Shown here piece after piece: positions 34,835 through 48,560 of a stretch of 64,000 bases of DNA. The translations under genes and the position numbers were made by a program. Within the stretch, counting starts at the first letter, position 1; every line of letters begins with the position of its first letter. The stretch comes from Kudoa neothunni. Lineage: Eukaryota; Cnidaria. The stretch is taken from positions 1,984,001 through 2,048,000 of the forward strand of contig OZ199838.1 in assembly GCA_964304625.1 (NCBI GenBank), in the 5' to 3' direction. The notes under the pieces were generated by a model. The model was not told where the DNA came from. It saw only the letters and a program-made list of their open reading frames with translations, and did not search any database.

Positions 34835-36860
34835 TTGAGTGAGGAAGTTACACACGAGTACGGAACGAAAAAGGAAACGGGAGTTTGCTCCAAATGTAAA
34901 CGTAGCGAACATTTAGCTAACAACTGTTACACAAATAATTTTGACCGAAAAGTTTATCCGTGTGGTTTTATTGGCGCCTTCAATAAGTTACCGAATGTTG
35001 ACACTGATCTGAATGGATGCAAAAAATTGCTTTTTGATAACGACTTAGACAGTTCTTTTATTTTGAGATCACTAACCAATAATATTGCTCCCAAAGGGGA
35101 ATATAAAGAACCAATCAAGGTAGTAATGACGAGTGGATCCAATGAAATTATAAGGCATAAAGCTAATATTAATATTTTTGATAAAATAATAAATCAAGAT
35201 GCTTTTATTATGCTGCAATCAATAAATACACTTTATTTGGTAAAGATTTGTTAAGAAAATCTGGAGCTGGTACTCATTGCAAAGATAGATCTATAAACCT
35301 TCCGAAAATATCACAAACCGAAGTAGCTAGAACAAACGAATCAAAAAATCACCCAACCACCAACATAGCGGTTAAGAAGTTAATGACTAAATTTCCTGAT
35401 ATATTTCACAGTGAAAAAACTCCGTTGACCAAAACCGAAGAAATAAAGCATCACATATTTATCAAAGAAAGCATATACCCAACAAACCAATGCCATAGAA
35501 GTACTGAAAACTCACACAAATATGAGATTGGGAGGTAGTTGGATAATATGCTAAAGAATGAGATCACAGAAGAATCCACTAGTCCCTGGGCAGCCAAAGT
35601 GATATTAATACCAAAGAAAAGCGGTGAGTGGCGCCTCTGCGTCGACTATAGGAAGCTCAATGAACGAACTACTAAAAATTTATGCTCGTTGCTTCGAATC
35701 CTCAATATTCTTGATAACATAGCTGGATCAAAAGAGAAGATCGCGCTTATATCACTGTACGGTTTTTACCAATTTAAGGGGATGCCTTTTAATCTATGTA
35801 ATGTTCTCATTACGTTCCAAGTTCTGATGAATAAAGTTTTAGAACCAATTATTTAAAAATATTCCTTCGGATATCTTAATGATATAATTTATTTATAGCA
35901 AAACCAAAGAAGAACATTCAAATCATTTTAAAGAGGCGACGGAACTTTACGCAAGGGGAATTTTAAAGTTAAATTGAGAAAATATATTTTATTTGTTGAA
36001 TGTATCAAGTTTCCTAGTTATATAATATGTCAAAAGGGAATATCCATCGATTCAGATAAAATCAACCGCATGAAAGATACGAACACGCGTTCTAACTCTA
36101 ATGTGAAGGCTTTGCAGAAATTCTTTAGGTTTACTCTATATTATTGACGATTAATTGATGAATTGGCTAAAATTGTTAAATCACTGCACAAGCTGACATA
36201 AAAGGGAATTGAACCTCCAATGTGAAAAGTCATTTTGCTTATTAAAAAATCAATCATGTAAACCGTCGTGGTTGGCCCCACTAGATTATAACTAGGACTT
36301 TATAGTCGACTTTGATAAACGCAATTGTGTTTCTGGGGCTACGCCGCCGCGTGAAATCGATAAACTGGAGAAACCTATGTATTTTGCAAGTCGATTGTTA
36401 ACCGAACCAGAAATAAACTATTCTACAACAAAAATGGAATTTCTTGCCATTGTTTGGACCCTTGGAAAATTCAGACCATATGTTATAGACAAATATGCCA
36501 TTATAGGGAATGACCTTAGCAGTCATCAATGGTTTATGAACTTTAATGAGCGAATGGGACAAACCGCAAGATGATCGGAAAAGTTGAGTCATTTTAACTT
36601 CTCGATAATCTAAAGAATGAGGAAATTCCAGGAAAATTCTGATGCAGTGAAATTACACAGAATTGATGAATCATCAAATTTTACCTGTTTTTTATTCATG
36701 TGCGCGTCACGAAAGGATTTGACAGATAACACTTGCATTGATGAAATTGATATATCGTATCTACTAAACCTGAATGCATCTTTTTATATTGCGTATAAAG
36801 ACGAGGAAATTTTTATTGACTCTGATGATTCACTTATCAAGTTAATAAAAACTAATTGAG
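34835..36860 (+). pseudogene. Ty3/gypsy-type retroelement remnant (gag zinc knuckle, RT, RNase H)
   Basis: Forward frames in sequence show a nucleocapsid zinc knuckle (C-x2-C-x4-H-x4-C at about 34885-34930), a possible protease region, the reverse-transcriptase start around 35539-35690 with the conserved motif for the first strand-finger region, and an MPF block near 35785. The polymerase active-site tetrad is represented by a YLND-like sequence after a stop at 35856. An RNase H segment is at about 36377-36574. The region between fingers and palm is shortened, frames shift repeatedly, and no integrase, envelope or long terminal repeats were seen. It is a dead fragment; family call rests on motif order. 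Confidence 0.75.
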
Positions 36861-37671
36861 TTTGCTAAAGCCAAGACACCTACGGAAAGTAGGGTGATTT
36901 TTTCCAGGGCGTGACTGTTTATGTAAGGCAATTATAAATAAATATTAATTACTTAATTTTTTTAGTGTTCAAATAAAGTTTTAACTATTAAGATATGAAG
37001 TTATTTCCGATTGATAATTTAATAATATTTTAAATTTTTATTTTTTTAATAAGAAAGTGATCTACGCTTGATGATTTAACTATAATTTTGAGCCAATGTA
37101 TATTTTTTTGAGTAGGCTGTGGTTCAGATATTTAATATGAATCATTTGATATAGTCATTCAATTTAAATATTTATTATCGTTGAAGCGACTAGTATTAAA
37201 AAATATATTACACTTTTGAGATATTATCTTAGATAAACAAAATCAGTCGCATTAAAAAGTCCCTTGAAGCTATATAAATTTTTTGCGCGCGCGCGTGCAA
37301 ATATTTAACGTGGAATTAATAATTATTTCGTCTAATTATTTTCGTAAAAATTTAATAATAAATGTAAAAATTCTATAAAACCATAAGATCCAATGAACTT
37401 TATTATACTCGGAAGATGTTACAATCGATAATATGATAAACGATGTATCAGTACCGAAAACGCGAAAAGAAATAAGAGAACAGGTAGAACACCGATAATT
37501 TATTTGAAATTAGATGTAAAAACCTAGCACAATACTAAAATTAGACTCAAATAAAAATTCTGATTTCGTTAATTCAAAAATTGGAAGGAGAAAAATATAC
37601 GACACAACTGAAACGACTCATTAGATAGACGATATAATGTGAATAAGTTTCGACTAATATGTTGATTGTAG
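36861..37671. other. Intergenic
   Basis: AT-rich downstream flank of the transglutaminase gene. Contains a short CG dinucleotide run (about 37281-37293) but no gene. Confidence 0.45.
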
Positions 37672-39822
37672 TTAAACAATATTTATCGGAGTGACTTCAT
37701 GGAAGGTTGGAGTTTTATAGGCGTAAATAATAGCCCTAACTTCGAAGCATCCCTTCCTGTTTGGGGTCACGTCAAAAACAGCGTCAATACATTGCTCTCG
37801 GTTTATTATCCTATACACATAAACATTATGGAGATATTTAATGTTACAACAACTTGATATGCCTTTTGTGTTTCTCATCAGAGAAATCGATTTGAAGCCT
37901 CACGACGACATTTTCCAGATCGAAGGGGAATGGGTTTTCCATGTTTACACGAATCTCATTCTTCTCGAAAGCTTTCACCTCATCTGGTATTGATATACTG
38001 AATGAGGGGGTTATTAGTGGCAAAGAAAATTCTTGTCTCAGGAGTTTTTGTTCATCCACCACAAACATCTCAACTACCACCTCGCAAAAATCGCTTTTAA
38101 CCTTGCTGAGTATATCCTTTTTGTCGACCACAAAAGACAACTCGTTTTGTCCAGTTGCAAATACCCTTTCCTTTTTGTATGATATTTGTTCGGAACGAAT
38201 GCTAGGTTGCTGTACAACAAAGCATTTCATCACCACGTCAACGGCAGTATGGGAATCATATAGTAGAACCACTTTCAGGTCCAAGTCCTCACCCATCAGC
38301 AAGTGGTCTTCTCTATCATGTAATTGAAAATCTGCAATTTTTATTCCAAAATCAAATGTGTTTGTAGAGTTATCAGCATTTTTTCGAGCCATTACATCCA
38401 TCAAAGATCCATCGGTGTATTTGTAGTTGTGAGTGACGTCGTTTCTTTCGTATGATCCAATAGCTTTGGTGCTAATTTTATGGCCGATTTTTGAAATTTC
38501 GACGTCAATAATCTCTACTTTACCGTCGACAATTCTTTTGTACACAATGTCCCCATTTACTTCACTGAACACGTACGGACAGTCGTAACCAGCTTTTAAA
38601 TCTCCCGCTTTGACAGCAGCTACAGGTGCAGGACCACACACATATCGTCCATCCACACTGCATTCTTGAGGGGTAGCATCACAAACATGCCATCCATTAT
38701 ATTTCTCTGAAGCCCAAGATGTCATATAACACTCGGTCCAACAATGGAAATTCCAAACACTATCAACCGATAAAAGGGGTATGTAGTTGTAATCTTCGTC
38801 GTAGTACACGTCTTTGTCCAGTGAACCGCCCGCATTGTGTAAACATTTGAAACATGTAATCACACGGCAACCAATACCAGCCAATCGAAATACTAAATCA
38901 ATGGAATTTGTATAATATAGAAAAAAATACGCGAGCATAGGACTGCTGCAAATGTAAAACATTGTCCATATTTTACGGGTCTCTTGCGTTTCAAATATTT
39001 GGCAAAGATGGCTTTCGAACCAGACCAAAAAGTAGGGGGTTTACCACCCACATAATCCCCATCCCACTTACCAGCAATGACACCATTATCGTCAAAGTTG
39101 TTAACTAATGCGGTGAGTTCTCTTGCAAACTCAGTAAAATTTGATCTTAAGGAAATATCAATTCTTTTTATAAGATACAACAGTAATTCGATCGCTGGTT
39201 TGCTAAACTGATCAAGATCCCACATGTTTCTATGTATGTAGGTGCTTTTTCCCTGGAACAAAACTGTTCTTGTATTCAGAATGTATTCCTTTCTTTCTTC
39301 GTCATTAGGCATATAGGCTTCATCGTCTAGTGGTCATGAATTTATCTGTTATCTCCGCGCACAAATATAAAGGAATATTAATGAAAAAACCTGGATTCCA
39401 TGCATTGAATAACATCAAAAATGTGCCATTTCCTATCTTCTTATCTCCACACATTACGTCTACTTCATATTCTCCAATTTCACAATTGCAGGGCGTTTCT
39501 AAGTGGAAGATTGGTTTGTTTTCATCCTCGCTGGCAAGCTTTATGTTCCATTGGGATTTTGAGGGATTCTCAAGATTGTACGACTAGATTGGCTTCAATC
39601 AAATGGCCTACATACAAAACATACTATATCGTTGGGATTCATATTACGGCCATTCACTGCCATGTTGACGCTGATTTTTTCAAGACCTCCTAACTTTTCA
39701 AGGAATGACTCGCCATTCAATGAGAAAGTGGCCACGCCACCACGACGAATAACCGGGTAATGCCAGTCGAAGTTAGTTGGCACGTCGTTTTCAAGTACAC
39801 ATATACTCTCACCATGGCCCAT
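37672..39822 (-). CDS. Calcium-type protein transglutaminase
   Basis: Five exons (39822-39625, 39583-39391, 39326-38931, 38892-37854, 37810-37672) join to 654 codons, close to the ~690 of animal transglutaminases. The N-terminal beta-sandwich has VIRRGG; the core enters via TFLMLFNAWNP and a DDEAYMPNDEERKEYI junction. The catalytic cysteine is in KYGQCFTFAAV (about residue 240), the histidine in VWNFHCWTECYM, the aspartate in GWHVCDATPQE, and an upstream oxyanion-type tryptophan in PTFWSGSKAIF. Two C-terminal beta-barrels follow. The enzyme makes isopeptide crosslinks between glutamine and lysine side chains. The residue after the active cysteine is Phe, whereas Trp is usual. No signal peptide is seen, so it is cytosolic or unconventionally exported. 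Introns are 41, 64, 38 and 43 nt. Confidence 0.92.
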
Positions 39823-42800
39823 TTCGAAACGATGACGTGTCCGAAAACGAACTGATTATAAATAATGATAATAATATCTCACCGCCAACCTCCCTATTAC
39901 AAACTATGGTTGTAATTATCGTAATTCTTAATACAAGCGTTTTTTTGTGTTACTCGTAATTATTTGTTTTTATAGTTTGAATTGATAACCATACTATCAA
40001 TATATATGATCTAATTTGTTGAACTAAAGAACTCATTATTAATCGTACTACTATATTACTTAATAAAATTGGGTCATTATGCGCCCAGTTGTCACGACTC
40101 CATTTCTGAATTTCAATATTTTACGCATTGAAAAGACGTCCATTTTATATTTTTTCTTGAATTATTGGTACAAATAAATTATTTAATGAAATATTAAAAA
40201 AATATGTGTTTGCATATAAAAAATTGAATTATTTAATATTTAATATACAATTAATTTTAAATAACGAAAATGTTAATTGTTTTACTTTTAAGTAATTATC
40301 AGTGTTACACCACCAAGAGGCTACTTTAGGAAATTGTTATTTGCCATCATATTAGCAATTGCCGACATCTACAGTGCAAAAAACCTCTAGCTCCTCGCAA
40401 TTATTTCAACAGCTTATGCCACCAATTAAGCCAGTACGAGTAAATGTTATATTAATTCTCAAATTCAAGCTGAAAAATTCTAATTATGATGGATTGTCAT
40501 AATATATCCTTGTTGATTGCCTACTGTATCAATTCTTTGTCAATACGAATAAGAATTTCATATTTTATACAAGCATTAGCTGATTATTTGTAGTAAACGC
40601 ATAACGTTATTGTCAAAAACAATTTATTATAATTAATTCAGTCTTTCCTACCATTAAATGTTCAACATATTTCATGCTAACCTGTTATAAAAAACACAGG
40701 ACTAATCTACGAACTAATTATAATATTTAATCGTGAAATGCGGTCATTATTCAGCATTTTAACCATTTTCTTTTTAAATAAAAATAAAATGTGGAGCATA
40801 TGGTAGCTGACGCCTCCAAAAATTAGCGTACTTCTAGTGATTGTATCCATTTAAAAATGCACCAGTGTGTATATAACAGAAAAAGAACATTGAGCAATTA
40901 TAATACGCATAAATTTTTCCATAATCGTTCTAATTCTAATTCGTGGATCATTTTACTAGTTATAATCTGAATTATGCATAAGAAACAAGTTTTTATATTA
41001 TTTTTAAACTTTTTAAATATAATTATGAAACACTTCTAGTATATTTAATACCCAAATTAACGCTAATTTCGACACAAATGGCTGAGTGTGTGACACCTGT
41101 GAATCATCATTTTTTGCATGTTTTTTCCATTTTTTTATTATGTTTCTTGTATTAAAATGGAATTAAAAGTACTAAAATTTATATAAAAATAACGAACTAT
41201 TAAGTTTAACAACTCATCATCTAAACAGTGTGGGGTGGGATACAAGTGCCATCTACGTCGTGTAAAGATAACATTAAATATTCTTTTGTTTTTCAATAAA
41301 ACCTTACTTTTATAATTTATTATTAACAATAATAAATCAGTTCTTTAATTTATATAACATATAACTTATTTAATGTAATAATGAGTTAGTTTAACACATG
41401 TAAGGAAATGGTTTCATCGAGTTCAATAGGAAATGATGTTTTTTATTGATTAATGTTCCAATTATTATAATTTTAATAGAGATTTCAGTAACAAAAAGCA
41501 ATAAAATTTTTTACCTGAAAACCATAATATCCCAATTAGGATTCCGTTAGTATATAATTCTTTAAATTTTCCCAAAACATTTATAGGCGATAAAAATCTA
41601 ATTTACTGACAATATTTTTTAACTACAGAATGAATACATCGATAAGACAGCGACATGTTTTAAAATTATGAAATTATTGTCAACCATTTTGTTACTCTAG
41701 ATAATAACTACCCAATATTCGTGACAAGAACATGTATATTATTTTGAATTAAAATAAAGAATGTAGTAATAAATAAACAAATATTTAAAATGATGTTCGA
41801 TAATCATTCTTTATAAAAACAATTATTTTTTTCATAAGTGTATTAATTTAATAAATATAATAAATTTTTTATAATACTACATATAATTTCGTAGTTAATA
41901 AAGTTTGATCAAAATACAGGTACAGCCACTTTTATATATTCAGAATATCAACAAAAAAAATTTACAAACTAAAAAAAGTATTGATAAATCCATTTATGGA
42001 TTACAACAGTTTAGAAAGTAATTTTATATAATGAAAATTAAAATGTTTTTGTGAAATGTGCAAATAGTTTATTTCCAAAGTTTTCCAATTTTTAGTTTTT
42101 AGATTTAAATTTCAAAAATCTCAAGTAACAATAATACAAAACTTTTGAGCCATTTAATTATTAATAAAATGAGAATATTTAGTGTTTTGTTGAATCACGA
42201 TGTAGATTGCACGTGTATTCGGCAATGATCGGGTGAAGTGTTGTGAAAATTTATAAATTTTCATTTTTGGGAAATATGTGATCTCGGTATTATTTTATCA
42301 TATTATAAAAAATCACGAATAAATAAAAAGATAAAACGCACGCAAGCCAGGATAGTGCATTTCATTTTCCGCACACTTACCATTACCATTTTGATTTGTA
42401 AAGTAATTGAACAGTTATAATTAGTATTGATTTTTTTATTATGTTAATTATTTTTTTAACTAAAAAGAAAAGAAGAAAATAATAAATTTAGAAGATAAGG
42501 AGCGTATTTCCAGAAACTATTAATTAGAACCATGGTTATGTTTACGATTTTGTATTTTTATTATTTTGAAGGTATCATAAATCGATTAACATTTATTAGC
42601 TCTTTTCCTAATAAATAAAATAATGCTGTATTAAAGGAATATTTGTTAACGTAAATACATATCATTACGCTAAATAGGTAGATGTAGTAAACATTATGGC
42701 TGAATGGTTAATGTCAAAAAATAATTTGTATAAATTAGAAAAGTCATTTAAAATATAATAAAGGGATTTATTTTGTGTTATTATAGATATACAATATTTT

Positions 42801-42892
42801 ACATCATATACTTATTATTAACAATGAGGACGTGCATCAAAAATATTAAATCACAACAATAATGTACGAAATAATGGCATGATATTTTAAAA
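39823..42892. other. Intergenic, very A+T rich
   Basis: About 3 kb with no convincing exon, repeat family or RNA gene. The transglutaminase promoter should be just right of 39822. Confidence 0.45.
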
Positions 42893-43445
42893 CTAAATTT
42901 TTAAATGTTCAAAATAAAAAAGAGATTCGTCTATTTCAATTATGTAACCATCACCTCCAAATGTTTTTCTTTTATTAGATTCATCAACGCAAATTGACCG
43001 AATCTTCGAAGGCCAAAATTGCGTGGTTTTGGGATTGATATCAATTAAATCTGATACAGATTCGATCGTGTGGTCATGTTTCCAATAAGACAATATTTTC
43101 AGTATTTCCTTTACTGAAAGCTTTGAGAAATTGTTATTCGTTGGATACGTTGAGAAAAATGAATCCACAAAAAGGGATACACTTGTTTTAGATCTATTTA
43201 AATATTATAATATTACGTATAACACGTAGTTATTTTTTACAAATACACAAAAAACTTTCATAATTTGAATTAATTAGAGCTCCAGAATTAATATCGATAG
43301 TCCCATTTTGCTTAATCTTGTTTGTCCCTAACTTAAAAGTATTAAATCGCCAACAATTCTTGCATCTGGTTGGAGATCCATTTAGAAGTCCTTTTTCAAT
43401 AAGAAATTTAATTAATTAGTGGTATTCGTTGATCAACAAGAAGAA
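42893..43445 (-). pseudogene. Merlin (IS1016-like) DNA transposon fragment
   Basis: The upstream part (about 43445-43290, minus strand) reads FLIEKGLLNGSPTRCKNCWR, a CxxC zinc-ribbon start typical of the ISXO2/Merlin transposase. A second frame from 43168 continues with SVKEILKILSYWKHDHTIES, DLIDINPKTTQFWPSKIR and the first catalytic block GGDGYIIEIDES. It ends soon after at 42893, so the remaining catalytic acids are lost. The two parts are in separate frames. A truncated, inactive copy. Confidence 0.7.
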
Positions 43446-44620
43446 ATGATTGTCACTTGAAAAAAAATTATCCGCCATTTGACTCTCAGCGATTATGATT
43501 AATTTCATAGAAAGTAAACATAGAATGAAAAGAAAAAAATATAAAGCCTATTTAATTCAAATGTTTTTATAGAAAGAAAAATAACTGCAAACAATTTTTA
43601 ATGACTTCACATTGGCGCGAAAATATAGAATTATATATTAGAGCATAAAAAAAACTTATTTCACAATTAAAATGTTCTTTTCGGTTAAACGAAATTTTTA
43701 TATTTAGAATCTATATCATCCTCAAATAAATTTAAAAAAATCATTTGGATGGAGCGATTTTTGGATTAACTGGGTTCGACTGTAATAAGTTAGTTACAAC
43801 TTAAAAATCACTGAAAAAAAAGATTTAAAAATGAATAAACGTCTAGAATAGAATCAGACATTAACTCCTACGTCTTTGAGTCATGATGTTTAAGACAGTT
43901 GCCAAACTCTTCTAAATAAAATAAGACAATCTCTGAAAGGCTTAATTTTTTATCAATAAAATCATCATCTGTTTCTGAATTATTTGGGAGGGACTGTCAT
44001 TGTGACATTGTTATTTTTATGAATTAGGGAGGACATCATTATATACCACATTGATGTAACTATAAAAACTTACTAATAGTTTAATCGTGGTAAAAAGGAA
44101 AGAAAGCGCTTAATTTAATCCATCGATCAAAGCAAAAGGATACGTACGACCAGTCCATTACTGTAAATGTTTTACGATTAATTCCACCTAAAATATTGGA
44201 TCAACAAACATAATGAGATATAGTTTAAATTTTATTATGTATATGAGATATAAATTTGCAACCAAATCAATGAGGACTATTCGAAAAATAAAATTTATAA
44301 TTAATTAAAATAAAATAAAGTTCGAATTTTATGTAGATTTAAGTATCCCCTAACCCCTATAAAATTTCAACAATCGTCATAAATTATATATAAGTTTCTA
44401 TTTGGTCAAAATATGTTTTAGTATTTATTTTATATAACAAACTGATCATAAGGCTGGCCTATCATTATTTTATGGGAGTGATTATTTTCGGCTCATTGTC
44501 TCCACTCCAATGGGCCAAAAATAATTAAATATAGCAGAGTTTAAAAAAATTAACTTTATAGATCAACTATAAATGTGAGTTTAATATTTTTATTTTCTCA
44601 TTATTGTTTAATGTAATATA
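43446..44620. other. Intergenic
   Basis: AT-rich; nothing recognised. Confidence 0.4.
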
Positions 44621-45000
44621 CAGTAGGTAACCGGTTTCACGCAATTTTTTAGAGCTGAGTTTGTTGATAATTTTGTTGGTTTTTATTTTAATTATATTTT
44701 TTAAGATTGTAATGCTGATGAGGCAGAACAATTTGGCACGAATGGGGCACACGACGTGGAAGAACTCCCCAGCAACAAAAATATTACCTGAAAAAAGGCT
44801 TTACAATATTTGAAAGAATCAAAATATTTATTTTGCATTATTGAATAATATAAAAATTTTTAAATGAATAGGTAGCAATAAAAAGTAAATTTCCCTTTAA
44901 TATGCATGTGCATCAAAGGTATGTAGAACCGGACGTGACCAATTTCACACACTTTTTCCCAGGTCCCTAAAGAAGTGCGTGGAACCGGTTACCTATTGTA
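44619..45000. mobile_element. pogo/Tigger-type MITE with TA duplication
   Basis: Element 44621-44998 (378 bp) is bounded by CAGTAGGTAACCGGTTTCAC and its near-perfect reverse complement ending AACCGGTTACCTATTG, with TA on both sides (44619-44620, 44999-45000). The CAGT start and TA target are typical of pogo/Tc1-mariner MITEs. Non-coding. Confidence 0.85.
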
Positions 45001-45289
45001 TATTATTTGTTGACCTCTGAATTTAATCTAAAAAATGTTTAAAAACCATATAATCTTCATTTTATGAATATTGCCCAAAACTTTAAATTATTAAAATATG
45101 TTATTGTTAAGAAATTAACTCTACATCAAAACATACCCCATATTTTGTATCGTAAATGCCACAAAAGCCTTATCTCAATCAGTGATCATTGATGGATTAA
45201 CAAAACATGCTCAACAATAAAATTATTACAAAATAAAAGAAAAAAATCAAAAAAATTGATAATTCAGCAGCACCAAGTTAGCCGATTGT

Positions 45290-47307
45290 CTAAGAAAGAT
45301 TCCAAACGAATTGATGGGGATTTTCGTGATATTCACCCTTGTAATGTGTGGCGGGGGAGTTAGTTACATTGGTGGAACTGCTGGAAGAACTGATTCGTCC
45401 ATACGGTCCAGAATTATTGATACCAGCTTGAAAACAGTTCGAAAACACACTCACATGATCTTCGGTAGAGCTGGTATTGTTTGCAACATAGTTATTATTA
45501 TACGTCGAATTATAATATAGATTTTTATCGTAAAAATCAGAGGGAAATGAACGATAATTGCATGCTGCGGGGTTAGGAATCACATTAACAGCAGCGGATT
45601 CATTCGAAGTCAGATTTTCATCATTGTAAATTCTACAACCAAATAATGAAGAAAATTACAAATTCGATACTACAAATCAGATTTAATTCTGATGGCGGAA
45701 ATATTAGTCAGTTGATCCAATCAAAAAGTACCTTAGGGGGAAATAAACACACACAATGTGTTGAGGTTGTTTGTCAACATTAAAAATCAAATGACCTCTC
45801 AATTTACACACTACAAAATTGCCATTATTTGAGCGTAGACGTATGGTTGATGAAATAACATGACATTTTTGCAACACTAAATACACCACCGTAAAAAGTT
45901 CGCTCCGTCCATCAATAAAAACGCTATACCTTCAGTGTGAAAGGTTTTCACTTTGAGCAAATCGCTAAAATTCACGCACGTATATAATGATTTTGGCGTG
46001 AAATCCTTGTCCTGGCCGTGGAAAAATCCCGACAAACTAAGCAAACAAATTCATTATAGCACATAAAATTAAGCGCCAATTCACCTATCACTGCACCACA
46101 AAAAAGACAAATCAAGCTTGTGCTGCGACACATAAGCGGTTGGCATCAACGTAAATATCTGCAGTGATGGCGTAAACAGTGGAATTATAAATCCTGAAAA
46201 ATGATTGGATGGTTTTAATCCATCCCCCACTTTAACAATTTTACCAATAAGATTCATCGTCTAAAAGCAATAAATATGTTCTTAAATAAATTATCTCTCA
46301 CACACACTAAGATCTTACACTAAACACACTAGAAGTGAATTTGTAAAATTTTTTATTTTTAACTGTACAGTGTTTGAATCTCAAATTCATATTTACATAG
46401 GTGAAATCGTATTGACCTAAATTCGATTAGTTATTTGTTGGTTTTAATTGAACAAAATTAAAAAAAAAAATTTTCATGTCACGTGCGCACGCAACCACAG
46501 GAAGTAACAATGAAAGATTTAGATGGCAGTGCGCACGATCTAGCTGGAGAGACAGCGTAGTCACGTCTTCCAACTACATTGCGATAAGTGTGTATCTACT
46601 TAGCAAGTCGTGATGAGTTTCACACGGATTATCTGAAGACTCCTCGTCCTTAATTTTAATTGTGTATTTGAGCTTTGGCTCGCTTAAACTGCCGATTGCA
46701 CTTGGTTTCAACAACTGAGACAACTCCATCGAATCCACAGGATGGATATAATCGAAAATATTCTCTCCAATAAATTCATTCTAAAAAAAATCGTAAAAAA
46801 GTTATCAACCAAATAAAACCAACCAAAAGAATAGTTGGGTTTGATTAATTACCAATGGAATTCCGGTGATATCCTGAATTCGATTGGATGCAAAGATAAC
46901 ATCACCCGAAATTGATAACATAATAAAAAATGCCATATTATGCGTTTTGAAGAATTTCTCCTCCACCGATATGGAACCTACAAAACAATTCGAATCAACG
47001 ATCATTCAAATAACCAGCAGATCCGATGAAAAATATCACTTTTTTGACTTATCATCATTGGGGGAATATTCAAATATTGTTGTTGAAGAAATGTGGATTT
47101 AAACAAATTCACACTACTACTGTTACGTAGGCAGTGTTTCATTTGAACGTAGTTATAGGCCAAACGTAATATTGTCACGTCATCAGATATACCTTTGCTA
47201 ACGAATGAGTCAATATTTATCAATTCACCCACGTTTATCAGCTCTTGTTTGGCAATCGATCGCCTTTTCTTTGCGCTTGAGTTCTGATCAACATTCAAAC
47301 TACTCAT
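45290..47307 (-). CDS. bHLH-PAS transcription factor
   Basis: Eight exons fit in phase: 47307-47040, 46977-46853, 46780-46626, 46566-46491, 46260-46085, 46036-45930, 45876-45732, 45632-45290, giving about 464 codons. The bHLH is near residues 10-65 (KKRRSIAKQELINVGELI ... DDVTILRLAYNYVQMK). PAS-A has FFIMLSISGDVIFASNRIQD then GENIFDYIHPVD; PAS-B has YVSQHKLDLSFLWCSD, SLYTCVNFSDLLKVKTFHTE, STIRLRSNNGNFVV and HIVCVYFPL. The C-terminus is Asn/Ser rich. Such factors dimerise through bHLH and PAS to regulate development, hypoxia or circadian genes. The IVC-x-x end and TILR helix recall ARNT, but similarity is too weak to name the subfamily. The first junction (phase 1 near 47040) and the third are the least certain. 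Confidence 0.78.
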
Positions 47308-48446
47308 AGTAGTATTAGTTCTTAGGATCGATTGTTATCAGCGATTAGCAATAATAAACAGATTATCACCAATTTAATATATTTTGTAATTGGGAATATT
47401 CTAAAAAATTAATCAAGTCCATTCATAACTAGGTGGGCTGAATGTGAGTTGGTTGGAGGCATTGTTGAGTTTTTCTATATTTTATAGCCAAAATGTGGAA
47501 TCAATTAAAAATTATATTCAGGTGACAATTTATTTAAGCGGATTATCTTAGCTGGGTGTTTACAGTAAGTATTTCCTAATCACGTGCTGATTCTTGGATA
47601 TCAGAAGTAACTACTTTTATCTCGAAGATTGGAGGTTATTCTTTTGGAAATTTCAATCCTATTTTCGAATTCTAACTAATTGATTTTTTGGTGGAGCAAA
47701 AATTTTAATTAAATATACTTGGTGGTGGATTAAATTTAAAATTAATCCCTTGTAAGGATGATTAAAATTAGCACTTATAATCCAAGCGTGGTGTATAGTG
47801 CATAGTTATTTCGATTGTAACAGTTTATTTGTCATTTGAGTTCAATTAAAAGCTTATAGTGTGATTGAATTGTGATTAACAGTAAATTTTAAATTATGGT
47901 TCTGCTTGATAACTCCTTTGAAAGTTGAAATGTTTTTTGATAATATTACCAAAATTAAGAGGATTCTTAGTGATATCAGAAAATTTTTACTCAAAATAAT
48001 TTTTTTAATTTTCACTTATAATGGATGTTAAAGATAAATGAATGATAAACTTTAATAACAAATCTAAAAACATTCGAATCTTCTACATTACATTTTAATT
48101 ACACTTCAATGATGTATTTAGTCTTTATTGGATCAATATCCCATCCTATATCAAAGGCGATATTCTGCTCAATGTTTTTGGTCCAATGTTATTTTCCCTC
48201 ATATACGTTCTATTATGGACCTTTTGTAGTTTTATTTTTTTCTTGAACGAATTGTGTGCGAGCAATATCGATAAATTTCGACAATTAGATTTATACGTTT
48301 TTATGTAAAAAAATGAGTATTTTATTTAGTTTGATTTGCCGGTAAAAATATTAAAATTAATGTTTGTTATAGAAATTAATTGGTGACAATTTATTAAAAT
48401 TCTTCCAGATTTTAAAAACAAATCAGATTATAATAAAATAAATACA
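47308..48446. other. Intergenic upstream of the bHLH-PAS gene
   Basis: No coding signal; should contain the bHLH-PAS promoter at its left edge. Confidence 0.45.
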
Positions 48447-48560
48447 GTGCAACCTCGGACGGACTACGATCATAATCAGTTCTAAATGTGTGTTTGAATT
48501 CCGAATAATTTCTCCATTGCGAAATAACCATGGACTCCACGAGCCCATCTTTCTATTATT
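48447..48560 (+). repeat. Tigger/pogo terminus, solitary left end
   Basis: Begins TA|CAGTGCAACCTCGGACGGAC, a typical Tigger terminal motif. A related end in reverse orientation occurs at 59029-59213. No matching right end nearby. Confidence 0.5.

Noticed and set aside
37281-37293. CG dinucleotide run as a regulatory CpG island or Z-DNA element
   Set aside because: Only about a dozen bases in an AT-rich context; too short to support a function.
37941-38327. 128-codon plus-strand frame inside the transglutaminase
   Set aside because: Antisense to a confidently aligned transglutaminase exon.
46593-46618. A 26-nt intron in the bHLH-PAS gene (GTAGATACAC...ATGTAG)
   Set aside because: A conventional 59-nt intron (46567-46625) gives an equally open and better-aligned product, so the ultra-short intron is not needed.
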